Source of the DNA: Setaria digitata
Taxonomy: Eukaryota; Nematoda; Chromadorea; Rhabditida; Setariidae
Length of the DNA stretch: 64,000 bases
Direction of reading: 5' to 3'
Assembly (NCBI GenBank): GCA_003640385.1
Contig: RCAB01000133.1
Coordinates: 1-64,000 of the forward strand
Shown: positions 1-11,307 of the stretch, in pieces
Numbering within the stretch: position 1 is the stretch's first letter
Layout: each line of letters opens with the position of its first letter
Notes under the pieces: generated by a model
The model's input: only the letters and a program-made list of their open reading frames with translations
Databases searched by the model: none
Told to the model about the DNA's origin: nothing
Program-made: the position numbers and the translations under genes

Positions 1-1027
1 CTCTGCCCCGCTCCTTCTTCACCCCGGTGGATTCTCCCTTATCTTCCGGTTGATGCGTGTCCTTACTCCACCTCGAACTCTGAACTTTTTCATTTCCCGT
101 CTGAGTCACAAGGATTCCCTTCCCTACCTTGCATTGTCGAACTGATTGCCTCCATTTCATAAGAATCATTCCCTAGTCTTATTATTCCTTAGAAAGAGTA
201 CACGTCACTGGTGATACGTGAGCGGGTCTAGTACTAGTAATATAATCAGTATTCACTGCTTCACTTAGTAACAGTTTTCTCCTTTGTTTTATCACAGATA
301 ACACAAAAAGGGAAAAACAACAAGTTAAAATAAGAAAGTTTCATATGGATGATATGCAACTATTACCATTATTGTTTTATTAATTGTTCTGTTATTTTCA
401 GAAGTAAAATAACAGCACAAATTCTGCTATGAACTGTTTAAGCCGTACTCTGACAAGTTAGTCTGATAACATCAATGGATAATCCTTACTATACGTATCA
501 ACCTAACACTTCTGCATCGTTCATGTATGGAAGTGTGACACCGAAAACTATGAAATTATTCTGCTGATTAGCGTGCACTGCGATCATACTTCGATGACAT
601 CACTTTAAAACACGCATCTGATTTGAAAAAAGAAAATTGATTCATACACGTTGCGAATTAGTTAAAATGGTTAAACTCGAATCAAAAAACATTGAAGGTG
701 TAATAGAGTTTCCTGCACTGTACAATATATCGGTAGAAAAGAAAGCGGAAGAAGGCCCGTATTTGATCCTACTAGAGATATATCCAGTACGAGAAATTTT
801 AAAAAGTTGGAGCAAAAGCTGTTGAGACTAGAAAATTATAAAAAGTTCATATCTTCATATGAGTTGAACTAGGATAAGGAGTCATTTCATGTGAGAATTT
901 GCAAAAACTATTACGTTCAAGTAAGATGCAAAAAAATTATATTAAATAAAATTTCCAAATAAAAAAAGCTTAATGAAATAAAATGCCTACAACATGAATT
1001 TATAGCGTAACTCCATACAACCGGAAT
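1..1027. other. Left edge, no confirmed gene; weak exon candidates
   Basis: No gene can be confirmed here. On the minus strand, 187-128 has the form of an internal exon: an acceptor TTTCTAAG, an open frame of about 20 codons and a GTAGGG donor. A second minus frame is open from an ATG near 163 to the window edge, so the two readings compete. On the plus strand, 737-872 reads as a basic, coiled-coil-like tail ending in TAG after an AG acceptor, while a different plus frame (637-825) is also open across it. None shows a family I recognise. The first 60 bases are distinctly richer in G+C than what follows. Confidence 0.25.
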
Positions 1028-2126
1028 TCATAAATTATCATTTTTTCTATCCGAACTGATAACATCATTAAAAGCACCCGGTAAGGCGGTGCAACGTATT
1101 GGTGTGTCGGCATCCAAATCGTCAGTGAAGTTGCTTGATGAAATATTAGCAGAGAAGACTGCTGGATCAACGAAATCATCATCTTCGCTAGCCTAAATAA
1201 TCACAACTAGAGGTATGAGCATAAATCCTCATTACTTTTAAAACAACAGTTTCGTGGAATTTCTCAAAAGTGCGATGGCATCATACAAACGTTTATGATA
1301 AAACCTTGTAAAGTAGGACCAACACTGGCAAGAATGAAGGAAATTCATTAATAAAACACCCCTTCATATATAAAAAAAATTGAAAGTATTGCAAAAAAAA
1401 AACTTTCTGAAAAGCTATTTTTCATCTTTCAATAAAAAAAAATTGGTGGGAAGAAAAAGTATCACAGACCTGAAGCATCCGTAATTTTTGAGCCAACTTC
1501 TCGCTAAAGACATTCCGATAGCCAGGCGAAAGTTTATCCATCAAATCGTACAGTGTATCATAGTATATCGTAAAAAGATCGAGACGAGTATAGTCACCTT
1601 GCATACAGTCATGCCGCAAAGACGTGACACGCCAACCTTTCAACGTTAATTCTAAACAGTACGGCTGACCTAAAAAAAGTTACTGTTATTTCATCAGCTA
1701 TTAATAGTGCAAGGACCATAATCCTGAAGAACAGAGCTAATAGAATATCGGAATCTTCCAAAAAAAAAAAAAATTTCCTTATTATTTCCTTATTGATTTT
1801 TCCGCTGCACATACTGTTAATGATATTGAAGTCTACGTGTTTCTACAAGGAAAGAAGGATCAATTGATCAAGTATTCAACATATTCACAACAACTATAAC
1901 CTTCAACAGTTGTAACGTTGACGAAGATCAAGTCAGCTGTTCGAGGAAGTATTTCCGAAACTGAAATTGTTTTCACTGCAAATGATAACTCATGAACAGC
2001 AGCAACAGCTTCTAGTTCAAGCGATGAATCGCCACGTGATTGTGGATTTGTTCCGTGCAAACTACGATTCTTAGTCGACACCTTTGTCAGTGATGGAAAG
2101 GATCTGAAATGATAAAAAATTATCAT
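1028..2126 (-). CDS. GSK3-interacting protein (GSKIP) domain protein
   Basis: The exons on the minus strand are 2126-1901, 1669-1470 and 1192-1028; their phases close to give 196 residues. Residues about 36-142 match the GSKIP (DUF727) family, including an ELEAV start, a SFAVK segment, an LPRTADLIFVNV strand, a YCLELTLKGW strand and a final helix LYDLMDKLSPGYRNVF. In the known family, GSKIP binds GSK3-beta and anchors PKA RII subunits in the cytosol. Unlike human GSKIP (139 residues), this model adds about 35 N-terminal residues and an acidic 54-residue tail coded by the last exon (starting ASEDDDFVDP). The ATG at 2126 is the first in frame after an acceptor-like CTCAG. A further open stretch with an ATG near 2250 could be a 5' exon, but its phase does not fit. 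The family call is firm; the 5' end and tail are less so. Confidence 0.8.
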
Positions 2127-4361
2127 TTCAGTTGAAGTGTCTAATCTGAGATTCAAATCATCACCTGGACTACTCCTCTTACTTCAAGCTTCTCAACAAA
2201 ATGTGCTTTTTCGAACTCAATTTCATCCAACTCATGCTTTACTAGCATAAAATTCACTTATTCAATTTAATCAATACATCAAACGTATTTAGAGAAGGTG
2301 TTCAGGAATCGATTTCATGTAATAAATACAATGATTTGATGAATACTGAAGTTAAATGCAAGAGACAATACTGGTAGTATTAAATACAATACTACCACCG
2401 TGTTTGACAGGCTAGCTGAGGAGAAATGAAATAGAATTAATTAACAGAAACAACTTTACAGCATTTGAAATTTAAAAAAAAATGAGCTCAATTGTTTTCT
2501 TATCTTTTTTTCTCCAACTCTTAATGAACTGAAATAATATGGCGTAAGAGGCATCCGAACTCTTGAGTTTTTAAAATAAAATGCATCTCGAAAATATTAA
2601 CTACAAATAATTTCTTTTTTTTGGATAAAATAGCACATACTTTTGCGAAGGACTGAAATGCAATAAAATAATAATATCATAGGAACTTCACAATTTAAAT
2701 TATAAAAATATTGCTTTAAGATGGAAAAATAAATAATGAAATAATTTATCCAGTATAAGTCTAATTAGACGGTTGGATAATAAACTAGCAGGAAGACGAT
2801 GAAAAGGAAGCCAAGTATCCAAGAAATCACGAAGAATCCAAGATAAATTTATTGGTCGATTTTTTTTTTCTTTTTATAATTACTTTGCAAAAGAACTACG
2901 AAATGAAAAAATAATCCCTTCGCATTTGTAAGCGATACTAAAAATGGAATTAGGCTTATACAAATATCAATAATATTTAATAATCGATCGTTCCCTACGT
3001 AAACTAAACTGGCTGTTTTAGTTTTATGTGTAGCACCTGAAGTTATTTGAATTACCTGAATACTCATTTATTCAGCAATTCAATTTCAAAACATTTTGGA
3101 TTAATGATTGCAACTTTTATTGTAACTGTTATACAATTGTCTTCTAGAATTATTTACCAGTTTCATATTATTACTTTAGTGATTGGTAATTGATACAGAC
3201 ACTAGGGTAATTGATACTGGGACAACAGTACTAATAATGGAAATTATAATTTTCAGATGATGTTAAAGATAGAAGCGATTGTAAGTGCTCAAATCAAATT
3301 AGTGGACTGATAAGTGACTCGTTCATAACTTTTCACAGAATTAATTTAAATAGTTAAATAAATAAAAGTCATCATAATTCATTTCAGTGTTGGCAGATGG
3401 TTCAGAATGTTTGTAAAGAAAATTTTCTTGCTCCTTTTCTCTACCTTTACCTTGTGAACTTCCATAATTAATTGTCTTCTAAAACAGCAAGTTTAAGTGC
3501 AGAAAAACTTGGCTCATCAAAACATGTCAAGTTTCCCTTTACCTCTCAAATACTCTTAGACACATCAGAGATGTCTCAGCTGATGAATTTTAACTAAATT
3601 GAATGCATAACTACAAGATGAGTTATCATTACGACCTTTGAAAATATAAAAGAAACAAGAGCTAAGTGCGGCCGACTATAACACCTGGTTAAGTGGTGCA
3701 CGAGACTTTGTTGATTGAGCAAACTGGAGATACTAAAACGCTGTCAAAGTGTTAAGAAATATTATTTTCCTCGATAGAACTGTAAAGAGAGATTCAAAAT
3801 TCTTCTACAGTCGAAACTTCCCATATTAGAAGATATATCTCCTATTATCACTTGGGAACAATGGAAACATGTTTCACAACTTTTGACAACTGGATTGGAA
3901 GTTTCACAACTTCCAGTCAATTCTCTTTGAATTTACATTTAAATACAAAAAATGAAGCTGTGATGTTTGTTGTATCCTCGGGCTTTAACTGCAGCTGACT
4001 AGTCTTAGAACTATTCTCCTGCAAAGCCCAGTTCACTTTTGCCACAAGTAAATTGGCTTGCCTATCGCCATGGTATTCAAGAAAGAACAGGATGGAACCA
4101 CGAAAACAGGCCACCGTTCTACTGCATCCACACAAGGCTGCCAAGAAATTAGAAATTAGACAGTTTTTCGAAGTGTCATGAAACTTCCTGTTCAATCAGT
4201 CATTCAGCGTCTATTCGAAACCACAAAGATTTCTTTTTTGCTTTTCAGTTGTTGCAAAATCGATCTTCCTTGTGATTAACAGGTTTTTGTGCTTCCCATG
4301 GAATACGTAACCAACAGCAATTCACGTGAATAAGATGATGGAAACTTCTCTTTTCCAACTA
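2127..4361. other. Intergenic or unresolved 2.2 kb
   Basis: No gene is confirmed. Minus-strand 4165-3917 is open in two competing frames behind a good acceptor (TTCTTGGCAG); one ends at a GTGAAC donor, the other runs to a stop. Either could be an exon of the cysteine-rich gene to the right. Minus-strand 3050-2849 is open and encodes one hydrophobic stretch after an acceptor AACTTCAG, but I recognise no family. The remainder is AT-rich and stop-filled in all frames. Confidence 0.3.
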
Positions 4362-6820
4362 TCAATTATCAACCACTTTTAACTTTGAAAAGAAAAATGA
4401 TAATGACAACAAGAAAAAAAAAGAATGATGCGATGTGTCTATCTTCCCTCGCTTGATGTGAGGACATCCCATGCTATGCTTCCTAATAACTAATAGCACT
4501 ATTAATAGATGATCTGTTATAGTTTTAGAGAAGATTCATGCTCTTAAGTTAATTTTTAAAGAGAAATCAGAACTGAAATAAAATAAAAATTGAAAAGAAG
4601 ACAATCCTAAAAAGTACGGCCACTGCTTAGAAGTTACAATAGAGTTCGTAAACAATGAATCGAGGAAAAATAAGAAGGGTGATACTTATGAGAAGAGTGA
4701 TAATCTGCTACCAGAATAGAAAGAACTCTGGAAACAGTAAATAAATATATATATATATATGAATAATAAAATCACTGACCCCATTAGGCTTCCACCTAAT
4801 GAGCCTACTGTGCACGTATTGTCGACATCAGCTGGTGGTGAATCGCAAGCCGAAAAGGATGCACCTGCAACAAATCATGATGAAAACGTAACAGAAGAGC
4901 GGTATGGAACTTCGTAGCCGTCATTTTCTATATGCATTTATGGTGAATGGGCCAAACAACATTTGTCATAGGCCTCTCTCGGCAAATAAGACTGCAAAAT
5001 TCTCAGAAATAATGGAAAAATAACCCACCACAAGTCGAATATTTACGAGACGTTCCGAGGTTAACCGGTGAATTCGGTGGTGAAGTACAGCATTGATCAC
5101 GATTATTCATCATTTCCTGATAATAATTAATTGCTTGCCCCCATCGCTCAGATCTGCAGTAGTACTTAAAATGGATTACCATAACTGCATTTCACTTATC
5201 TGACATTTAAAGTATTCAAAGATAAAATGATCGCCTCATTTTCATTTTAAAGGAGAGAAACCAAAAGTAAAACTATTTTTTAGCTAACATACTGTATTAT
5301 CTATTTTATTATCATCTTATTCCTTTTCTTCTCTTTTTTTTTTTTTTTTTTTTAATATCTTCTATAGTAAAATAGGAAAAGTTCACGAAATTTCCTAACT
5401 AATTCAACAAAGCATAATGAAAATGGGAGCTAAGGATGAATAAAAAATGGATAAAAAATATCTTTGACACCAAATCTATACATTTTCATATTTCTATCCT
5501 CTAAGTAATCGTGAACAATATTTTGGAGCATGGACTATATTCGGAAGGTGAATTTAGTGTAACAAAGTCTCGAAAAGTAAATAAGGCGAAAAATTATGAG
5601 AAAATGAAGCAATAGACCAGTAAAAGGCAATCATTTAGAATGCTTCGAGAATAATAAACACTACAACAAGTGCACTAGAATCGATTATCAACTGTGAAGC
5701 GTTTCATTTTTATGGGAATATCAAAATTTCAAATGCTCAGTGAATACACAGCAGAGATAAATGTAATTCCAAAAAGTTAAACAATCCAGAGCTTCTTAAA
5801 TAACATGTTAACTTATAAAACATCAGCACACATGCTCGTTCATAGGATTTACTACTCTAGGGAATCAAATCAAAAACTTTGTGCATCTAACCTTTTTTTA
5901 ATTAGTGAAAAAAAAAGATGAAAATACTGAAGAAAGTTGATAAAAAGCGAGATTTATGGCAAAAGACTTTACCGACTGCTAATATTTTCATATCTCCAAA
6001 ATGTGTAAACTCTGCGGTGATAAAGGTGCATTTAAAAAAGTAACAAATTTCAGATATAAAAGCAATGGAACCTAGAAATGCTTCATCACAACTATTATGA
6101 TAACAAAAGTTTCCGTAATAGTGCTTTACACAGTCCAAACTTTATAATGATTATATCCCTAAAGAAAATGGGCAAAGTAAGGAAATGGTGTAGCATTTTA
6201 TGTAAATGAACAATTATGAAATAAGCCTTCAAAAGAAACCCTCTGATGATTACGATAATTATTGGAAAAAGGAAGCAGAAGAGATAAGATGTGCCAATTT
6301 TAAAAAACTGCAGAAATGAGATCAAAAGCCTGAGGCCATTTCCCCTGATAGCAAAAACCAAAGATTTGAGACTGCCATCAATCACAAGAATATTCTACCT
6401 CTTACATTAGAACTTGTCTAATGGAAAGACTTATAAAGTACAAATTAAGTAAATGATTGAAGAATAAAAAGAAATGTTTTTATTTAACTTTCATTTCTAT
6501 TACTTTATTTTATTTTCTTCATGTTAATTATGCTAAAAGCCAAATAATATAAATAAAATCCACCTCATTAAAGCCATGTTTTCGTCAGAAAAAATAAATG
6601 CCACACTCTACTGCCACCAATCAATGAACATAATTATCTAACCTGTCAGCACAGGTATTGGAAAAAAGTTACTTACTCTTGCTGACGATATAAAGGTGAT
6701 GATTTGAGGCAATCTGCTAGCACATTGGCACTACATCGGCAGTTAGGCAAGGAATTCTCACAGCATTCATTATATAATGCGTAGGGCATCGTCCGGGATT
6801 TCGTGATACTTCTTTGATTG
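4362..6820 (-). CDS. Cysteine-rich protein of unknown family, partial model
   Basis: Three minus-strand exons join in phase: 6820-6677 (acceptor TTGCAG, donor GTAAGT), 6139-5973 (donor GTAAAG) and 4864-4780 (acceptor TTGTTGCAG, donor GTCAGT). A fourth, 4473-4362, also fits the phase and ends at TGA. The first exon carries a compact cysteine cluster (ECCENSLPNCRC, then ADC) and the second a further one (LDC, GNFCYHNSC). The possible last exon ends in a hydrophobic serine/phenylalanine-rich run that would suit a GPI signal or membrane anchor. I do not recognise the family. The spacing and hydrophobic tail vaguely recall GDNF-receptor/GAS1 proteins, but this is a guess. The first exon found begins in phase 2, so 5' exons with the signal peptide must lie above 6820. 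In the opposite orientation, 4759-4918 is an open frame that I consider a shadow. Confidence 0.4.
5334..5353. repeat. Poly(T) run, 20 bases
   Basis: This is an uninterrupted homopolymer run inside the intron between exons 6139-5973 and 4864-4780 of the cysteine-rich gene. No retroposon body or target-site duplication is visible beside it. Confidence 0.9.
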
Positions 6821-9320
6821 CTGCAAGTAATCGAATCAAAGAATCAATAAATACCACTTCAGAGATCAAACTGTCCAGCAGGCCCGTGAAGTATTTACGA
6901 TCAGACTGCTAAAATCTTTTGGAAATAGACAGACTGGAATGCGGTATTTACTCATACCTCAATAAATGAAAAGAATGTGTCTATAGAAAGAGATAGGTGG
7001 ATGGATGTAAGACAAGTGATGCTAATCTTCTAGCAAGCTAACTAGAATGCAGAATGATGTGTTCAAGGAAAAATAACACATTTATTGCTCAACCAAAATA
7101 ACTATGGGAAGAAATTCGCCAGGAACGATTTCACATTCACGTGGAAAATCTTGAGTTTCTCGAATAGAAGTCCAAACACAACTCAGATTTATAAATTTCC
7201 CGAAACTGAGAAATGAAATTTATGGAAAGAGTAAGTGCCAGTCAAATGTCGTACATATTTATTTAACCGGGACAATTTTGATGACTGAGGAAGAATCGAG
7301 CAGCGAAGAAATTAAAGGTGAAGGAAGGTTGGAGGAGTCCGCCTTCCTCTCCCAAACATTTCTCACTCTACTTTGGGGAATTCCTTTTTTTAATTTTTGC
7401 AAGAAAGAACGAACGAGGAGGTAATTAATCATGCAATTAGATGAAACAAATTTGGGATCGGATCGAACACCTCAGCATACTTCTAATTTATTCCACACCG
7501 TTAATTTTCTCGAAACTTCGATCACATCACTCTTCCTCTCCACCTTATTAATTACCTATTAATTACTCGCCTTTGTCCCGAAGTTTTTCAGCACCCGAAA
7601 AAATCTGGAGAAAAAAGTGAAATTCTGAAACATTCGTGTTATATAAATAGCATTTGCAAAAGCCACTTATATCACCGATCCGTCCTTTCACCCAGGCATA
7701 TTTCATATTTTATAAGACAGAGTCGACCCTCCTCTCACCTCTTCCTGACCTCACAACACATGACTACATTGAAGTCTGACTTGGACTTGCAAGTACAGCA
7801 TGCATGGACGAAAAGGAATTTATCAGTACTTGATTTGGACTGTTAGATTTATTGATCTGTAATTTGGATGAGTCAATGTGGCTTATTTTGACCAGGCAAT
7901 TGTAGGGACAAGAGGATTAGTGATGATTCAAACCAGCCCAGAAGATCGTTAATATGGCTCACAGAAGAAAGCATCAAGAGGAACATTTTTCGCATTAACA
8001 CTTTCCTCTTTCTTCATTAGTCCAATACACTGCAATGGATTGGATGACCGTATCACTGGATCTGCAGCCTCGGTCAATGGTACAGCACTTCTCCTAGAAT
8101 CTCATTACACACACCCCGCACGTACACGTATACAGACGTGTATAGACAATGCAAACATACCTAAACTTGTTTCCTTCTCGCTGCATCTTTTTCAACATGA
8201 AAGAGTACGATTTCATCAATTAATATTATGTATATGTCTAGAATGACGTGGTTGGAGACGTCTTTAAATAGCGTCAGTTAAACGCTCGTAATCTATTAAT
8301 TTTCAGAAAATTAATGAGATAAAATTGAGTGGGATTGTTCAACAATGATAAGAGAAAAATATTGGGAAAGAACGGCTGGAAAAATCGATTGATACATTTG
8401 ATATCAGCCTAAACAATCTATTCATCCAATCTACTGATTATTCAGTATTGCTGATAAGAATATGTTTCAGCTCTTTCGAATATTACAGAATATTTTGTTA
8501 AATCTAAAAAATATCGATAAGATTGCATTGACTAGTAAAATAATTTCATCGAAGCAATAGTGTTTTTAATTTACATTTATTTATTGAATGATAGCAATTT
8601 TCCGAAAAATTAAAATTAAAGAAAAAAATAACATTTCAAAACACATAATAAATGTTTTTAATTTAGTAACCTGCTGAATACAATTATTTCAGTTTTCTGC
8701 ATTGTATCACTAAAAAATTGTAAATCATAAAAATTTAAAAAGTAAAAAAACTAACAATTGGATAGATCGTTGTCGATTACAATATGCATGGTAATCACCA
8801 GCGCACGATAATCTGCCTTCATAACCGTCCGTTGATACACTTGATAACTTTTTATGTACTGACTGATAAGCAGTCATTTCACTGTTACCTTCTTAATTTA
8901 TAGTTAATTTCAGCACAATATACCGGAGACTAAATTCTTCATGTGTAATCAATGTCTGCAAATATAAAATCATACATTAATTGTTTAATTATTGAGGCAG
9001 AAAACTTTTAAAGCATTCGAACTATTTTATGGTATTATTGTGAAAGGGAAAAAGCAAGAAGGAACGGGAAAATAAATCAATAATGGTTGAAACCAATGAA
9101 GACAGGTATGTTCACATTTCAAAGTTGATAATGTCAACTAGACAGTGACTGTGAAAATTTTCGCTGCAATTGTACTTGTAAATATTAAAAATACTAGATA
9201 ACGATGGAAAAGAAATATGAATAGGAAATTATTTAAAAGTGTTGAGAAAAACTGAATTCTTTGCATTATTTCCCTTTAGTCACTGAATGCAACTTCAAAC
9301 GGATGATAGCAAAAGTAAAC

Positions 9321-9345
9321 ATATCATATCATATCGTATCATATC
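9321..9345. repeat. ATATC pentanucleotide repeat, five units
   Basis: Five tandem copies of a 5-base unit are present; the fourth carries a G in place of the first A. It is a microsatellite in an otherwise unresolved region. Confidence 0.9.
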
Positions 9346-11185
9346 AATTAAACAGATATGTTTAGTGTTTATTTTCTGCACAAATAAAATCATTCTTCAA
9401 TCTTTTCAATTCCAGATATTTTTACAAAGAGAAAACAACAATTTAAATCAGAAACTGTGATTTCTTCTAAGTAGCAAGAAAGAAATACACCGAGAGGCAA
9501 GAATAATAAGAAACAGCGTATGTAATGGAGAAAATTTCAGTTAAATGTTTTTCTAAAATGGAATTCAACTCACTAGAAAAGAAGAATAACACAAAAGGAA
9601 AACATTACTATATAATACGATATTAGGGAAGCTTTCAGCCCGCTGCAAACGAGCTACTAATAAGTGATCATTCTCTGGAAATGAAAGTATTTTTAACTAA
9701 TTCAGACTATTTAAAACTGGCAATGCATATTTATAGAAAGGTAAAAATCACATTTTACTCTCATTTTATATGGCTAAATTTTGAAAATGGCCAGGAAATC
9801 TAAAGAATTATGAAATTACAACATGATAATTTTGTTGAAATTCTCGTCGCAGGCCTATTCACTAGAAATTTCCAAAAGCATTTCAATATCATCCACTGTA
9901 AGAAAGACAAAAGTAGCACTTGAAAATGAGCTAAGTATTTAACGTGTTTCCAGATCTACGTACTTCTAAAGTTAAAGTACTTCATCCCACTAACGAATTA
10001 CATAGTATTTTTGAAAAATATGTGAGTTATGATTTATTTGTTCCCCCTTCTGCACTTGTTGTTTTTTCACTCACAGTACGAGGTGTTTGGTTAATTTTTT
10101 CTTATAAATTTTTTTTTCTTATAAAATTCAAACTGACTAATGAAGTAAGGAAGCTTAATCGATCTTAACTATCTTAACTCGTTCACATAGGTTAAGCTGA
10201 GAATCTCAAATTTTAAAAACACCATTCTCAAGAGATTTTGAGAACAAAAAACAAATTAAAAATAAATTGGACAGTCAAGAATAAGCGATTAACCGAGATA
10301 ATAAATGAAACGAATTAAAAAAGAATCACTCAAGACGGTTATCAGGAACCAAATCTGTCTTCTGTTTTCTTGGTTCCAGTAATAAGTACCACATCCAACA
10401 TTCTCATATCCAGAAAAATTCACAAACTGTCTATTAAGAAAATTAATTATCGAAAAACACTAATGAATGAACAGGGAAGTGATATCCTATGACAGTCTAT
10501 TAGAAACAAGTGACCTTGTTGAGGCAGGACGACAAGTCGATCATGTCTTTTATCCATCTAAAAATATCTGCCTAAATATTTTTATCCCAAATATACTAGC
10601 AAGTATGGAATAAGCTTAAATTTAAAAATTACTGAATTATTTGCACTACCAAAAATGTTAATATGAAAAAAGAAATTTCAAAGCAAAAATTAATTAAAGA
10701 CATGTTTCGTTTGAATTACTCCGTCACAAATTTCTATCATTCAATGATCACACGCAAGATTTCATATAAAATTCAAATTCAAACTAGCAGAAAAATTCAA
10801 GACAGAAATAGCTTGCACTTAACAGGAGTTGAATTATCTCTCGCCAACAGAACAGATGACTATAAAGCTCTCCCAATAATGTACAATCAATAATTACATC
10901 ATTGGAATTCTGGATACCATCACTATCATCCATATGATCCGAAATCCGGAATGCATTTCGCCATATCGGGTTGCTCACGTCATTTTAATATCACAGTCAC
11001 TGCAGCGGTAGGATGAAAAGCGAGGGAGAGATTTAAATCCGGCTAATTAACGTGTTTCCAGACGTGACTGGAGTTCACAGGTGGGAAGTAATTAAGCTAA
11101 ATGGGAGATAAAGTGACACATTTGTCATTTATATGTGACATTAAATATGACGTCAACAGATGATAACTGAGAAAAAAACCAGCTC

Positions 11186-11307
11186 AAAGGAGAGGGAGAG
11201 AGGAAGAGAGAGGGTGAGAAGGCGAGAGGGAGAGAAGGAGAAAGAGGGAGAGAGGGGGAGAAAGGGAGAGAGGGAGAAAGAGAAGGAGAGAGAGAGAGAG
11301 AGAGAGA
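11186..11307 (+). repeat. GA-rich polypurine tract
   Basis: The plus strand is purine over about 122 bases, with only two pyrimidines (T at 11215, C at 11223). The last 84 bases are uninterrupted purine ending in a (GA)n run. Long open frames on both strands here are low-complexity artefacts (Arg/Glu/Gly on plus, Ser/Leu/Pro on minus) and not genes. Such tracts can adopt triplex (H-DNA) structure or bind GAGA-type factors; that is general knowledge and not something this sequence proves. Confidence 0.9.

Noticed and set aside
1074..1196. Plus-strand frame ending in TAA that reads like a C-terminal exon
   Set aside because: The opposite strand carries the GSKIP last exon with a TATTTAG acceptor and matching phase, which explains the openness better.
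2765..2850. Minus-strand hydrophobic stretch resembling a C-terminal membrane helix
   Set aside because: A stop codon directly precedes it in frame and no AG acceptor lies between, so it cannot be reached by splicing.
4759..4918. Plus-strand ATG frame of about 50 codons
   Set aside because: The minus strand here has a canonical TTTGTTGCAG acceptor and GTCAGT donor in phase with two other cysteine-rich exons.
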